This document shows positions 22,338 to 34,749 of a DNA stretch of 64,000 bases, piece after piece. The notes under the pieces were generated by a model, which was given only the letters and a program-made list of their open reading frames with translations, ran no database searches and was not told the DNA's origin. The stretch spans positions 1,798,001 through 1,862,000 of the forward strand of contig OY756145.1 in NCBI GenBank assembly GCA_963576785.1. The letters are read 5' to 3'. The stretch's first letter is position 1. Every line of letters begins with the position of its first letter. This DNA comes from Chlorophyllum brunneum (taxonomy: Eukaryota; Basidiomycota; Agaricomycetes; Agaricales; Agaricaceae). Position numbers and translations under genes: made by a program.

Positions 22338-23841
22338 TTATACAGGCCACGAGAGCGAGCGGACAGAGGTGATCCAAGGCGAGGCAGCACGGGGATACTA
22401 ACCAACCAACCATCAATTGAGTATCTAGCCTCAACTCCAAAGTGTACCATAGTGAGTTACGCACCTGCCAAACCATGACTCCACCATCTAGTAAAGTCAA
22501 ACATCAGCCACAATTCTTATTGTGCCCAAAAAGGCGTACTCACTCCAGCCCTTGTTCTTGGCCTGTTGCACGCAGGAGGCCAAAACAGAAGTTGACATAA
22601 ACCCGCTTCCAGCATCGCCAGTTGTGGCCGGCTTTCCGATGACGAGCTTACTCAGTGGCACGCCATTCGCGGCAATCTGGAATAGGGCCGACTGGGGCCA
22701 GGTACTTGAGGATGTTGTAAGGAGGTTGTCGCAGGTGGTGTACTCGTTGACACCCTCTGTTCAGGTTCGTCATTGATGAGCTCAATACCAAGGTAGGAGG
22801 GCCTACGGTTATAGAATTGGACGTTGTACCAGTCGATAAGGTTACCAACGCTTTCATGGACCCGGAGATAGCCGCCTCCACCCCATTTGTTGGGAGAGAA
22901 CCTGTGTACAGTTTCAGGTAGTGCCGAATAATCGCTACATACGACTCACCATGGTGCAACAGCTACACAATGTCTATATCAGATGCCCTACAAACAATGA
23001 ACACAGGGACGTACGAGCATGGGTAATGATATAACTTCCTTGAGGTAGCTGCGCTCGAAGTTGTTTTGTGAAGCTGATCAACCAGTCCTGAGGCCAATTT
23101 CATTAGAAGGGGTTGAAGCTTGAAACGTGGTTAAAACTTGTTGACATACCTCAGCCTTTCCGTTTCCGGCATCAAATGCGTTAAAGTCTTCATAGTCCAC
23201 GTCAATTCCATCTAAATTATACTGCTTAACCCAGGCCGCGAAAGTGTTGGCAGTGGCGACTGGGTCAGTGTTGGTGGTGGTTGGGACGTCTGTAGATCCA
23301 AATGCTGAGACAACGAGCTTGATTCCAGCCGAGGCATATTGTGATTTAATGCTTGAACGCTGAGCGTCTGTGAGCGTTGTCCATTCGTAGGCCTAGAGCT
23401 TGGGTATTAGAACGAGCGCCGCACTATCGACGGAAGGCCCTTTTGAAACATCATACCTTGTCCCATGCGCCTTCCAAGAGCAAGAAAGACAAAGCACTGC
23501 AGTGCGAAACACCATGAGAACCGATACGACGTTCAAATCAACCATGATCCTTACAACACGTTGAAACCCTGCAAACGGACAGCAACGACGGTCAGGAAGA
23601 CGCCTGAGCATCATCCGTACACAGATCACTTCACCTTTATCTGGGAAACTGCGGGTGGTCCAGTGGTGCCATCGTACGCATCGGCGTAGACGACGAAGTG
23701 AGGCGGAGAAGGTGTAGCACGGGCCAAAATATCTCTGGCTTGATTATCCAAACCATTCCATACTGTTTCGTTGACCGGGATAGACAAAACCCCACGGATG
23801 GAGATTGTCAAGAGCGCAAAGAAGGCAGTCCAGAAGATCAT
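22338..23841 (-). CDS. secreted GH18 chitinase, copy 2
   Basis: Paralogue of the gene at 19327-20871. It starts MIFWTAFFALLTISIRGV (signal peptide) and carries the catalytic motif DGIDVDYE followed without interruption by DFNAFDAGNGKAE. Later come LIDWYNVQFYNQGVNEYTTC, PATTGDAGSGFMS, GWNGGVMVWQ and the end YPRAASPWITSVRSLSWPV. It shares the 14-nt (23555-23568) and 13-nt (22950-22962) exons with copy 1. It lacks two introns of copy 1: the GC-AG intron just after the catalytic Glu, and the one that isolates FYN on a 10-nt exon. The intron after YNQ begins GTAGGC, a weak donor. Activity on chitin is inferred from the intact motif. Confidence 0.88.
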
Positions 23842-26205
23842 TTGTCACCAATGAACTCGAGAAGTAGTCAAAACCGTGGAGAGGTTCTAGGGCACCTTCA
23901 TTGGTAGCATTGCCTTTATACCGCACACCTCAGAGGTAGTATGGCACTCGAGAAAACGAGATAGCCCCGAGCACGATACTTTACCGAACCCAGCTGATAC
24001 AGTCAACATGGTGCACCTTCCCGTGGTCATTGTCCATACCTTGACTTTGAATACCGCCAAAGGGTCAGCAGGGACAGGACAATAATTCTTCAGCAAGTGA
24101 CGAGACAGTGCTTGAATGGCATAATTTTCGTGGAACTTCTGAACCATGCAGGCCAACGGAGAGTATGCAGCAGACTATCTTGGGGAATTCCTTGGCGAGA
24201 GTAAGCAGCGCTGTATAACTCTCCGGGATTCGAGAAGCAAGGTCACGATAGGCAGTCTACACTTGGGGGCCGTGGAAAGCATATGTAGTTAAATACGAAG
24301 GCAAGAGAGACATGTGTAGCAGAAGCCGAGAGTAAGTGTTGACCATGCGCGCTAGCGAGGATTGATCCTGTGGATCGTGTGGATGGATGAACGGAACCAT
24401 GTTGGTGAGTGTTAGTCAAGCTGACACCAATCTAGCGTTAAGGTTTGTTTCGAGATGGTTGAAGGTTGGTAGAGGGTTTGAAAAAGAGTATCTCGAAGGC
24501 CTTCTAGGCATAGGTGATGCAGGGTTTGACTACAGTGTATAATCCGTTCATTACGGAAGAGGAATGAACGCTTCATGTTTCGTGAATCCCTGCGCCTTAG
24601 CGTTTGTGTGAGTGATGGAGAAACATGTGCAACAGAAGTTCGGTAGAATGCTGACCATATGTTGAAGTGGATGTTGCTCGTCTGTAGTGGTTGCGGTGCT
24701 TGAACGCTCGAGAGAGCCCAAGTTGGTGATTTTGGATAAAGTAGCGTTAAGCCGAGAATCAACCTTCCGCGATGCAGGGTGAGTCTTTGCTATCCCGTAC
24801 TCGGACATCATGACATCGAACTCGCCATGTACGTAGATACACTCAGTCCGATAGGAACAGTTCGGAGAATTTGTGGCGGGCTTTAGCCCCCCTCAAATAC
24901 ATGCGACTGCCAGATGCTCGAAGGACTTGAGGACTTTGCATCAAGCTTGTTTGTCTGGGTCAAGCTTGTCTATAAGACGAACGGAAAAAAACTAGACTTG
25001 TAGGGATGAGCTAGGATGAGCTTCAATAAGTGTGTCTTATTTCCAAGGCCAGCACGTCTAAGCCACAAGAAGCCATGAAATTGTCCACGAGGTTCCAGAG
25101 ACTAGCTGCTGTGGGGTCCAGACAGGTAAGAATATATAAAGCGTACATACTCTGAGCACCAAATATATACCCCAATATAGCAGTGCGGAGCCCGACAGAG
25201 ACCATAGCAGCTGACCTGAATGATTCGACCCGAACTGCGGATTGCGAGTCTCACTGGTAGCTTGTGAGGGTGACGAGATGGAGTCACAATTGAAGGCGGC
25301 ACATGCAGTTTTAACATTTTGCCTATTGATCATTGATTGGTATTGCCAAAGGCGGTGGATCCACCATGCATACCTACTAGCAAATGCAAAAGTTGATATA
25401 TCGAAGTGTTGGAATAAGTGACCACATGCTTACGCTGACCTGCAGCCAGTCAATGACGCGAGCGGAATGTTGACAGGGCATTAGGTCTCTTCGGTGGCAC
25501 TGACGGGGAATGGGGGCCCTGGGAAAGCACAAGGCGCATTTCATGAAGATCAAAATGTGGAAGCGAAACAAGAGTCCAAAGGGAGGTCAATGATCAGGAG
25601 AAGGTGGCGCAAAGGCTTGTGAAAAAGCCGGTGTTGTGCAAACGTAGTGGGAAACAATCAATATCGGCAACTAACGATAATTAAAGAAGGGCATGAGACT
25701 CGGAGTCGGAACGAAGGTGCCGACTCGGTATCTTCTCTCTACGCTTGAACATGCCGTAGTGGGTGTGCCATAGGATGTAGTGAACGCACTCGCTTGGTGT
25801 TCGCTGGTGGATTTGAGTACCTCATCCTTGTCGGGGTGCAATGCCGAGTGAAGAAGTCTTGTTCTGTGCTTCGAGCGACAGCGTGAACAAGTGATATGGG
25901 TTGATCCACGCTGTACGGAGAGGGATGAAAATTTCAGGACATGCGTGCTAGCTCGTCCTGAGGATTCAGAGCTGGGGCTGGTGTTAGGTACAGAGGTACG
26001 TGGGGAGCAACACCTGAGGTTTAATTACATATAATATTACCATTAGCTGGGAGGCCAGGCACTGTCGAGGGGTGGAGGGAGCACGTGAATTCGATCAGAA
26101 GGACGCCTTAAGGCAATCCGGATTTATGTAAGGTGCTGCAGTCGCCGTTCTTATATCTGCCCTCTCCTAATCCATCTCCTCTTCCTGTCAACCCTCTCAA
26201 CCACC
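23842..26205. other. gene-poor region
   Basis: 2.36 kb with only short, motif-free open frames on both strands. TATA-like stretches occur (25131-25139, 26033-26038), but I could not join open frames into a convincing gene. I see no long repeat, terminal inverted repeat or transposase fragment. It may hold regulatory sequence, a decayed gene, or a non-coding transcript. Confidence 0.45.
23914..23920 (-). promoter_or_regulatory. TATA box of GH18 copy 2
   Basis: TATAAAG on the minus strand, about 73 bp upstream of the ATG at 23841, the same layout as copy 1. Confidence 0.55.
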
Positions 26206-27060
26206 ATGTCGTCCCACCTCCCAGACCCCTCCTATGTTTCTCGCCGCGATCCGTATCTGGAGCCTGTATCCACTGAGTATGCACCCTCTCACTGTAGTAA
26301 CATATATCACCATCACTGACGACATTGCAACCGTGTAGGAAGGTAGAGACAACGTTGAAGAGGGTTTCAAAGAATGCCATGACATACCAAGATCAAATGA
26401 GCGACCTGGAGGTATGCAGGCTTTCAGCTGACTGTCACATCTCGAGTTCACCCTCTTCTCAAGGCTAGGCTATCTCACCACCTCAGCGATTTTCGCAAAG
26501 TCGACAGTGACCTGCAACAGGCCTTGTACACCCTGCAAGTCAGTTCCCGCCAAATTTCTGGCATATGATTGAAAGGCTGATAGCAACCCAGCTGAACTCG
26601 AAACGGGCAGACCGCGCCCTGAACAAACAGGTCCCGCGGATCGAGACCGAACTCGACAGTTCCATGCAAACCCTTACAAAGCTCGGGGCGGAACTTCCTG
26701 TGGTACAGTCACAAGTGAACAGCATCGCCGACGTCTACCTATCAGGTCATGAAACTGTAAGCCCCTTCACACCAGTTTGGCATTCGCATGATCAACTGAC
26801 TTGACGCCTTCCCTGACCCTTTTGTGCAGGCCAAGATCCTCGTATCCGAACTGGACTGGCTCAACACTGACTTCTATGAACGGTGGCGCCGTGTCGTCTT
26901 TACTTCGACCAGCCCGGTTTCATGGCGGTGGAAGGCGATTATGCGCATCTTATTTGTCATTTCGTTCATCGTTTGCTTCTGGCTTTTCTGGATAGCCACT
27001 GCCGGCGCCTACCGTGCTCACAGACACAGGCTGGTCTGGGGCGATAAGCTCATGTCATGA
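26206..27060 (+). CDS. hypothetical coiled-coil protein with C-terminal membrane anchor
   Basis: Five exons (26206-26276, 26339-26411, 26464-26538, 26592-26756, 26830-27060) sum to 615 nt, giving 204 residues. The protein is almost wholly helical and charged, with heptad-like spacing from about residue 25 to 150 (KVETTLKRVSKNAMTYQDQ, ARLSHHLSDFRKVDSDL, ELDSSMQTLTKLGAEL). Near the C-terminus is a Trp-rich segment and one hydrophobic stretch (IMRILFVISFIVCFWLFWI), then a short basic tail (AYRAHRHRLVWGDKLMS). This layout resembles a tail-anchored SNARE or tether, but I see no clear SNARE zero-layer pattern and assign no function. An apparent frame jump near 26538 is fully explained by the 53-nt intron 26539-26591. 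Confidence 0.72.
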
Positions 27061-27322
27061 GCATCTGGTGCTGCTAGAGGGAGTTCCTTTTTAACTTATA
27101 ACATCATATTGCATAGCTTTTGGTTGTCGCTCGCACTTTAATCGTACTCTTGTTACACTGCTCGTTCTTCGTCGCTCTTTCTGTTGCTCTTTAGACAACT
27201 CGGTTGTATATCTTGGGACTCTAAATAAGGAACTGTACACCACCGGAATTATTTGATGGCTGATATTTTCCGCTTTTGGCATTGACCCAGGCTCCTCTGC
27301 CCTCGAACGACATACTGCGGCC

Positions 27323-29930
27323 ATGGACGGATTCGACGACCTCCTCGCTCCTTCACGACGTGCTCTTGAAGATAACCCTTTTGCAAATCCATTCAGCAGT
27401 GAGAGGTCACATTCTCCGGATCCCTGGGCATCACCATTCGCAAACACGCAGCAGAACGATGCGTTTGGCTCATCTTCCACACTAGATCCATATGCCAATC
27501 CGTACGAGTCCTTGGCACCCGCACCATCAACGCAACATGACCAGTCGTCCGAGGAGGAAGACAAAACAACAACTGCTACCACTTCCCCGACTACCACAAA
27601 GGTGGAAGACTCACCTTTGAGTGACCCTCTTGATTCTGCCGCACATGCAGACGACGACGACGACGAACCATCTCCCAAGATTCGTCTTCCAGGATTTCGA
27701 GAAAGCCATGACCCTCCACGTTCCAGTTTCAACGAAACCGCAACCATAAGACCGACGGAACCTGAACGGTTTGATGGTTCATCGGCAGCCTCGTCTACTA
27801 AAACCCAGACTCCTCCGCCTCACACAACAGCGGGATCGCCCTTAAAGGCACAAGACGAGCATAACCACGAACCCCAGGACGAAGAACCTCCAAGAGCTAC
27901 TGGCTTCATTGCACACGCAGAGCCTACAGTGGCGAGTACGGATCCCGATAATCCCAATGCGCCTGGGTTTACGTCGCCTTTGGATAGTGGTGGCGGTGGA
28001 GGGATTGGTATTGATGGGTCCCTTGCTGGGTTGACTCTTGGTGGTGGAGGGTTCAGCTCTGCCGGTGGTATTGGTGTTAGTGGATCTGGTGGTTGGGGTG
28101 GAGACAACGCTTGGGGTGTGAGTAGCGAACCTATACCATCGACATCAACGGGGCCTACTTCTGTTGAAGCGCCAACGAGCCAGGAGGACGATGATAGCGA
28201 CGATGATAAACCTATCAGTCAAACGTTGAGCAGGATTCAGAGTGAGGATCCTGACAGGGCGGTATGTCTATCTCTGTTTAGCTTATGGGGCAGCTGACGA
28301 TCAATGTGAACATAGAGAGCACGCAATGCGAGAACAAGTGGTAAAGCTGACATTCAGCCTGTGTTCGTTATTACAGTCGACGACCCTCAAAAAGTTGGAG
28401 ATCCTATTCGTTCATTCACGATGTACACAGTGCACACCCGCGTACGTACTCTGCTTCTCCCGCATATCAAAATGCTGATTCTTACCTCCCATGTACAACA
28501 GACAACATCTCCCGTGTTCCAAAAATCCTCTTTCTCAGTTCTTCGTCGCTATTCGGACTTCCTCTGGCTCTACGATACGCTCCAGCTGAACAACCCAGGT
28601 GTGGTTGTTCCCCCTGTACCTGGGAAAAACACTTTCGGGAGGTTCGATGATGCATTTGTTCGGCAGCGGAGATTGGGGTTGGAGAAATGCATACAAAAGA
28701 TTGCAAACCATCCGGTGTTGAGCAAGGATACGGATTTGAAGTTTTTCTTGGAAAGCGATACCTTTGCTTTGGATGTGCGTGTGGTGTTCCTCGTCCATCA
28801 TCCTATTCCGCACTGCTCATGAAGGGTTCTTCGGTAGATGAAACACCGGAAGGCAGAGTCAGCACATGAACGAGGTGGATTGATTGCTAGTATTGGCCAG
28901 ACGCTCACTGGGTCGCGGTTCCATGAAACTGATGAGGTATGCTCGACAGTCTCGTGAATGTCGGACAAGGTCTAATCGGTATATCCCAGTGGTTTGACAG
29001 GCAAAAAGTCTACCTAGACAGTCTCGAGTCCCAGCTGAAGGGCCTTGTCAGAGCAATCGAACTAGTAGCTAAACAACGTGCAGGTCAGCATCACTCCACT
29101 TCGTTTTGAATTCTCATTCAGAGCTATGTGTATAGAATTAGCACTAGTAACTGGGGAATTCGCACAGACTGTTGGTGACCTTGCATCATCCGACGTCGGT
29201 ACCCAGCTTTCTCAGTCCCTCTCCGGTCTTGCGGACGTCGAGCGGAAGTCACAGGAGCTACAGTTGATCCAGTCAGATCAGGATATAACTACGATCCTGG
29301 CGACATCGGATGAGTATTCTCGACTCATTAGTTCTGTCCGTGTGAGTCCCGTCCTTTTGGTAATTGGGTCAGGGTCCAAATTCACTAATTCATACATTCC
29401 TTCTGTTCCCGGCCAAGCAGCTTGCTTTCAGTTCGAGGATACGGACATATCATCAGTGGAAACATTCCGAGAGTGAGCTGTTGAGGATTAAGAAGGCTCA
29501 CGAGAAGAATCGAGCACAGGGTCAGGTTCCGGCGGATAAGTTGAATTATACCTTGCAGCAAATCGCCGAAGTACGTCTCTACCGTTTCGTTCTCATTCAT
29601 CAACCGAGTGAATAATTTCATCGTCATCAGGCTGAACGCAGAACGTCGGAATCCAAACTCGAATACGAACAAGTGTCCAAGCTTGTCAAACAGGAAGTGG
29701 CGAGATTCGAGCAGGAGAGGATTGACGATTTCAAGGATTCGTTGCATGCCTTTTTGGAGGGGATGGTTGCTCGACAGAAAGACGTAAGTTTTTGGCAACA
29801 CTTTGTTCCAGTTGTAGTAAGCTGATTGGAATGGTTTGCATAGTTGATTTCGACTTGGGAGAATTATCAGCAGATGTTGCTGAAGAAGGCCGAGAAAGCA
29901 CCTGGAATAACTCCTGTTATTGGTACATAG
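27323..29930 (+). CDS. VPS5: Vps5-type sorting nexin (PX-BAR)
   Basis: Retromer-associated sorting nexin that binds PI3P on endosomes and bends the membrane for recycling to the Golgi. It starts MDGFDDLLAPSRRALEDNPFANPF, a Vps5-like head followed by about 280 disordered residues with Gly-rich patches. The PX domain follows after several introns: VFVITVDDPQKVGD, MYTVHTR, then FSVLRRYSDFLWLYDTL with the PI3P-binding Arg, VVPPVPGKNTFGRF and a Pro-rich loop. Then comes a BAR domain: WFDRQKVYLDSLESQLKGLVRAIELV, ELALVTGEFAQTVGDLAS, LAFSSRIRTYHQWKHSESELLRIK, AERRTSESKLEYEQV and the last helix ending ITPVIGT at 29930. The domain order and BAR sequence point to Vps5/SNX1 rather than Mvp1 or Vps17. Confidence 0.9.
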
Positions 29931-30215
29931 GCGGTAATAGCTGTGAAGACATGGTGTGTATCTACTCCACCCGTTAACTTAGATGCGCTACTAATAACTA
30001 CTGTGAGATGTTGGAGGACTGCCGTTGAGTTGTTAACTCTCTTCACATTTTCTATCGTGAATCGCGGCACAAGTGCCAAGGTTCAACGTTCATCGGTTAT
30101 CGGGGCTGTATTATTTATTGTCCTACATACAGTGCTGTCGTCGTGTTACCTGTGCTCAAAGAGGTGGCGAATCGTCCACCATGCTAAAAAGAAATTAAAT
30201 ACAGACGCATTGAGA

Positions 30216-32321
30216 TCATTCCCATTGCCGCCTTTTGTCCTCTCCCCCAACTTCGAGGAAATCTGACGGTCTTTCCCTCTTCAAATTCTTTCTCCTATTA
30301 TTCACTGCCAATCTTTGATACGCTGAATCTGGACCAGGCTGTTGTTGAGTTGGATAAGTGGTCCCAGAGGTACTTCCTACACCGCCGGTTATCCCCATTC
30401 CACCCATCGCTGAACCCATATTCATGTTGAAATTTGCTGCTGCCGCCTGTTGTGTAGCAGCCGCGAGCGCAGCAAACGTTTGTGCATTGTTAAGCTGGAA
30501 TTGAACCTGTTGGTATTGCATTTCCGTTTGCATTCTCACTTGATTCGGAAGAGAAGGGTTTTGGAGCATGCTGGAAAGTTGGTTAATTTGAGCTTGCAGT
30601 TGGGGAATGCTATCCACGAGTTGGGTCATTTCAGCGAGAGTAGGGTCGGGTTGGGTATCGGAATAGAGGTTGTCGTGTGCCCCTGTCGCGTTATCGGGTG
30701 TGCCCGAAGGCTGGTGGTTAGATGCATCAGAAATTGCACAGTATGAGATAGGAATGAGAACCAACTTGGATTATTGACTCCCCAATCCTGCCGCCTTGGA
30801 TCTCCTCAACGCCCTCCCCCTTACTTTCCTCGATAGCCTTTTCGATATAGTCCACGACTTTATTGCGCATTGATTTGTCCACAATCAACTTGTCCAGTGA
30901 TGCAACTTTCTTGGAGCAGTTTGGGCAGATAAAGTCCCGTTCTAGTAAATGGGTTTGTATGCACTCTTCACAGTAGTGTGTTCCACAGCAAGGTGTCTTG
31001 ACGGCATCACGGAAGAGTCGATTGTCGATTGGACAAGCGAGGAATGAGTCGGTTGGTGCCTTTTCACGGACTTCAGCTGCAGTCAATCCCTTCGCGCGGG
31101 AAGAAACTTGTTTCTGCCAGGAAACACTGATTGGAGGGATGAGACTGGATACTATCTGGTTTAAGAGAAGGGATACGTACAGATCAGGCTGTGCTACGAC
31201 ATAGCCGCCTTCAGGAGTGACCATGACACCCTGACCTATATCGCCATTGGGGTTCTCTACGGCTTTCAACATGCTACGCGGAATACCCGTCGTTCGCTTG
31301 ATGCGTGGGCGGTTGTCAAATTCACGATCATTGTTTGTCGGACAATCTTGAATCCAGTGGCCTAAATAGCGAAACCCGTCAGAAAGGCTCTGTAATGTTT
31401 ATGATTCATCCTCGAACCTTTTTTTCCGCACCGGTAACAAACATAACTGGGAGGGAGAGGTCGATCTTGGTGGTGTTGGGTAAACGGTTTCCCTCCACGC
31501 TGGGTCGCATTTCCTCCTCGCTGGTTAGAGTAAATTCGTTGTGCACTATTTTCGAGTCAAGCGTGAAAGGGACGGGGAAAAAAGAGAGCAGATAAAGATG
31601 TTCATTAGAAATGCACTACTACGTCGACAAAATGCCCCGGAGGGTAACACCAACTGTGACATCTTTTCTTGTGTTTCCTCCCAGTTGGCTGTCTGGGCTT
31701 GAAACATGGCCGCCATAGCCGCTGCCTCGTCTTCTTTGGCTATGTTGTTGGAGATAACGGGTTGCTTAAATTTTATTATTAGAGCCATAGTGGGTTCCGG
31801 GTATAATGAAGTGCGCACTGGTGTAGAGCTCTTATTCGCAGGGTTCGAAGTTATGGATGACACCAGTGTTTCTTCTTTACCGTCAAATCGTTTGGACATC
31901 GATCCCTTGTGCCACGACATGGTGGAGGAACTCCCAGGTCGTTGGACCGCCTCCGAGGTTGGCAGAGCAGGCGTAGCACCGGATACATACATGGAAGCTC
32001 TACCCCTGCCTGGTCGAGCGGCGGGCATTCGTTTAACAATGACGGATGATGAACGGGGAATAATTGTCGAGTCATCTTTGTACTCTGCATGACAGAACGC
32101 AAGGTAGCTCAGTAAATGGGCACAGCGGAAAGGGAAATGGTATGCTCGCCTTGTTTCGTTGCGGCGTCGTATACGTACAAGTCAAAGTCATTCGCCTTAC
32201 CCATGTTGTTCGCAAGAATGATTTCTCGCTTGAGGTCAAAGACAGATATACCGGTGCCATCGAAGGTTACTCGCGACTCGTTCCTCTGTGAATTGAATTT
32301 GTAAAAAACGGAAGAAGCCAT
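30216..32321 (-). CDS. MPE1: Mpe1/RBBP6-like subunit of the cleavage and polyadenylation factor
   Basis: Essential pre-mRNA 3'-end processing factor acting in the nucleus. In order: the N-terminal DWNN (ubiquitin-like) domain MASSVFYKFNSQRNESRVTF, DLKREIILANNMGKANDFDLYVYD; EYKDD and a Ser/Thr linker; the zinc knuckle YVCYRCGKKGHWIQDCPTN; RIKRTTGIPRSMLKAVE; a RING/U-box-like domain CPIDNRLFRDAVKTPCCGTHYCEEC ending ICPNC; and a Gln/Asn-rich tail closing RERPSDFLEVGGEDKRRQWE. The RING has Asp where the second zinc ligand would be (CPID for CPxC). It is divergent with ERG4, with 288 bp between starts. Confidence 0.92.
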
Positions 32322-32609
32322 GTCTATTGCATGAAAATGGTGTTGCTAAATAACAAAATGAGTTCAACGTCGAAAGCCAAGGGGACAATGATGGGAGGCT
32401 GGGCAGTGGTTGGCCATGGAACTGAGCACAACAGATGTGCGTCTCCGGGGTTTGCCGGCGGAGTAGGAAACCTTGTTTGGTTATTTGGTTCGGGCCTTCG
32501 ATCAAGGGTCGTTTACGAAATCAAGAAGTCGTTCGACCAGAAATTTATAAAACGCAGGTTCCCGGACGTCAGGCCTACCCAGCACCCCACACTATCCTTT
32601 GTTCCAACC

Positions 32610-34437
32610 ATGACGGGTGCAGAGACCAACGGCCTGCGCCAACGCTCTGTTGACCCAACGTCAAACGGCAAAAACTATGGCTCGACTAACGGCGCGTCGG
32701 GCACCAAACTTGTCATTAGTGAAGCTGGAAAAGCCGCAGACAAGCGGTTGGATCAACACGAAACGTAAGGACGCGTCTTTTATCTTGCAGTTCATTTTGA
32801 GTGCGTACTGATGCCGTGGTATTTGTGTAGGTACGAGTTTGGTGGCCCTTGGGGTGTCGCAGCCATTATCACAGGCTTCCCAATTTTGATGTACTACCTA
32901 TGGATTTGCTTGTGGTTCTACGATGGGAAGCTCGTATATCCTACATCTGTGGATGACATTCGTCCTTTCTTGCTTAGAATGTGGGGCCATGTGGAAAAAG
33001 TGGGTATCAGATGTTCAGATTATTTTGTCGGGTTCCTAATTGCTTCGTAGGACGCCAGCCCCAATCTCTACGCATGGAAGGTGTACTCTGGGAATTTCTT
33101 TTTCCAGCTCTTCATCGCCTGGGTCCTCCCCGGTTTCCAACAGGAGGGTCTTCCCGTTCCCTCCCTTGGCTACAAGACTCTGATGTACAACTGCAACGCT
33201 ATACAATGCTGGTATACCACCATCGTCGTTTCCTTCGTTCTCCACTGGACTGGTATCTTCCGCCTCACCGAAATTATTGATAATTACGGCCACCTTATGA
33301 CTGTGGCCATGATTTACGGCTTCGGTGTCTCTATCCTCACTTACGCCCATGCCGTTGTGACGAAGACTACGATTCGCATGTCTGGAAATACGGTTTATGA
33401 TTTCTTCATGGGTGCTGCCCTCAATCCGCGTCTTGGTCCTGTTGACTTGAAGATGTGGGCTGAGGTTCGTATTCCCTGGATCATTGTTTTCTATCTCGCC
33501 GTCTCGGGTGCTTGCAAGCAATATGATACCCTAGGATATGTTACTCCCGTAAGCTGTCAGGTTAAATTATTTATTAACCGTCTAATGCACTTCCCAGAAT
33601 ATGTTGTTCATGTGCCTTGCTACTGGCCTCTATATGAATGCTTGGTACGACGCCCATAATTTGCATATTGGGTTGTCGGCTTATTTTGTCGCAGTGCCAA
33701 AGGGGAAGAATGTATCCCCCAAACCTGGGATATGTATCATGAAAAATGGGGTTTTATGGTCATCTTCTGGAACTTTGCGGGTGTTCCCTTCGTAAGTGCA
33801 AGGAACCTGGTATGGATTAGCGGTTCTGACATATGTTATAGTCCTATGTCTACTCCGTTGTATACATGGCATCTCATGACCCTTCTACATACCGTTTCTC
33901 CACCCTTGGCTATGTTGTGATCTACACGACCCTGGTCACTGCTTACTATATGTGGGTTTATCTCGGTTGCGTCGTCATGGTGGCTAACGGATTTTGGGTA
34001 GCTGGGATACTTCGATGGCACAGAAGAGTCACTTTAAGATGCAGACTCAGGGCATCACGACCTTCCGCAAGACGTTCCCGCAGCTTCCGTGGCATACGGT
34101 TCAAAATCCGACTTTCATTCAAACTGCTCATGGCAACCGTTTGCTCACGAGCGGCTGGTGGAAGTATTCTCGCAAGCCAAACTATGTTGCCGACTGGACT
34201 ATGAGCTTCACCTGGGGCGCGGTCATCGGAGCAGCGACCATTATACCCTATTTCTACTCGGTTTTCTTCATTACCGTGCTTGTTCACAGATGCTCGCGAG
34301 ACTTTGAGCGGTGAGCAGTTTTATTAATATCGTGAATCTGGACTGACTCGCCCGGCAGGTGTGGGATCAAGTATGGCAAGGACTGGGAGCGGTACTGTGA
34401 GGTTGTGAGGTACAAGTTCATCCCTGGAATCTATTGA
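32610..34437 (+). CDS. ERG4: Erg4-like delta(24(28))-sterol reductase
   Basis: Last step of ergosterol synthesis: reduces the C24(28) double bond with NADPH in the ER membrane. After a soluble head (MTGAETNGLRQRS), the first exon joins to TYEFGGPWGVAAIITGFPI. Several membrane spans follow. It carries both sterol-reductase signatures: TVYDFFMGAALNPRLGP, and LLTSGWWKYSRKPNYVADW near the C-terminus, then HRCSRDFERCGIKYGKDW and FIPGIY at the end. At least seven short introns lie in the gene; the codon at the first junction (ac/g) keeps YEFGG in frame. The EFGG start and CxxKYGxDW end favour Erg4 over the related Erg24. Confidence 0.92.
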
Positions 34438-34749
34438 TACCCTAGAAAGTAGTATTTAACGGAATAGAATAATTCAAGTACACGGCGTGTGAAGGGTGAC
34501 AGAGCCAAACAAGCGCCAAAGAGAGTGGTGTTGATTAGAGACCGTCCATCTCAGCTTTATCCAGCAACGCTCAAAGCTTGTCTCGTCTTCCAAACGTCCA
34601 CTGCGAGGAACCGTCGCCGTCGCGTCCAGCAGGCTGAGAGCACGTATACCCCGTTCTGACTGACCAGCCAGCGCGCTCCGGGCTCAGACAACGGCGGTTC
34701 CTCAACTTGTTTCTTGCTCTTCTTTCTCAACTTCTCTTCTTCCTTCCTC
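34438..34749. other. intergenic, promoter of the Kar9-like gene
   Basis: No gene is seen. The last 70 bp before the ATG at 34750 are CT-rich. Confidence 0.5.

Noticed and set aside
26530..26600. Apparent frameshift in the coiled-coil gene
   Set aside because: A canonical 53-nt intron (26539-26591) joins TLQ to LNSKRAD in frame and the full coding length is a multiple of three.
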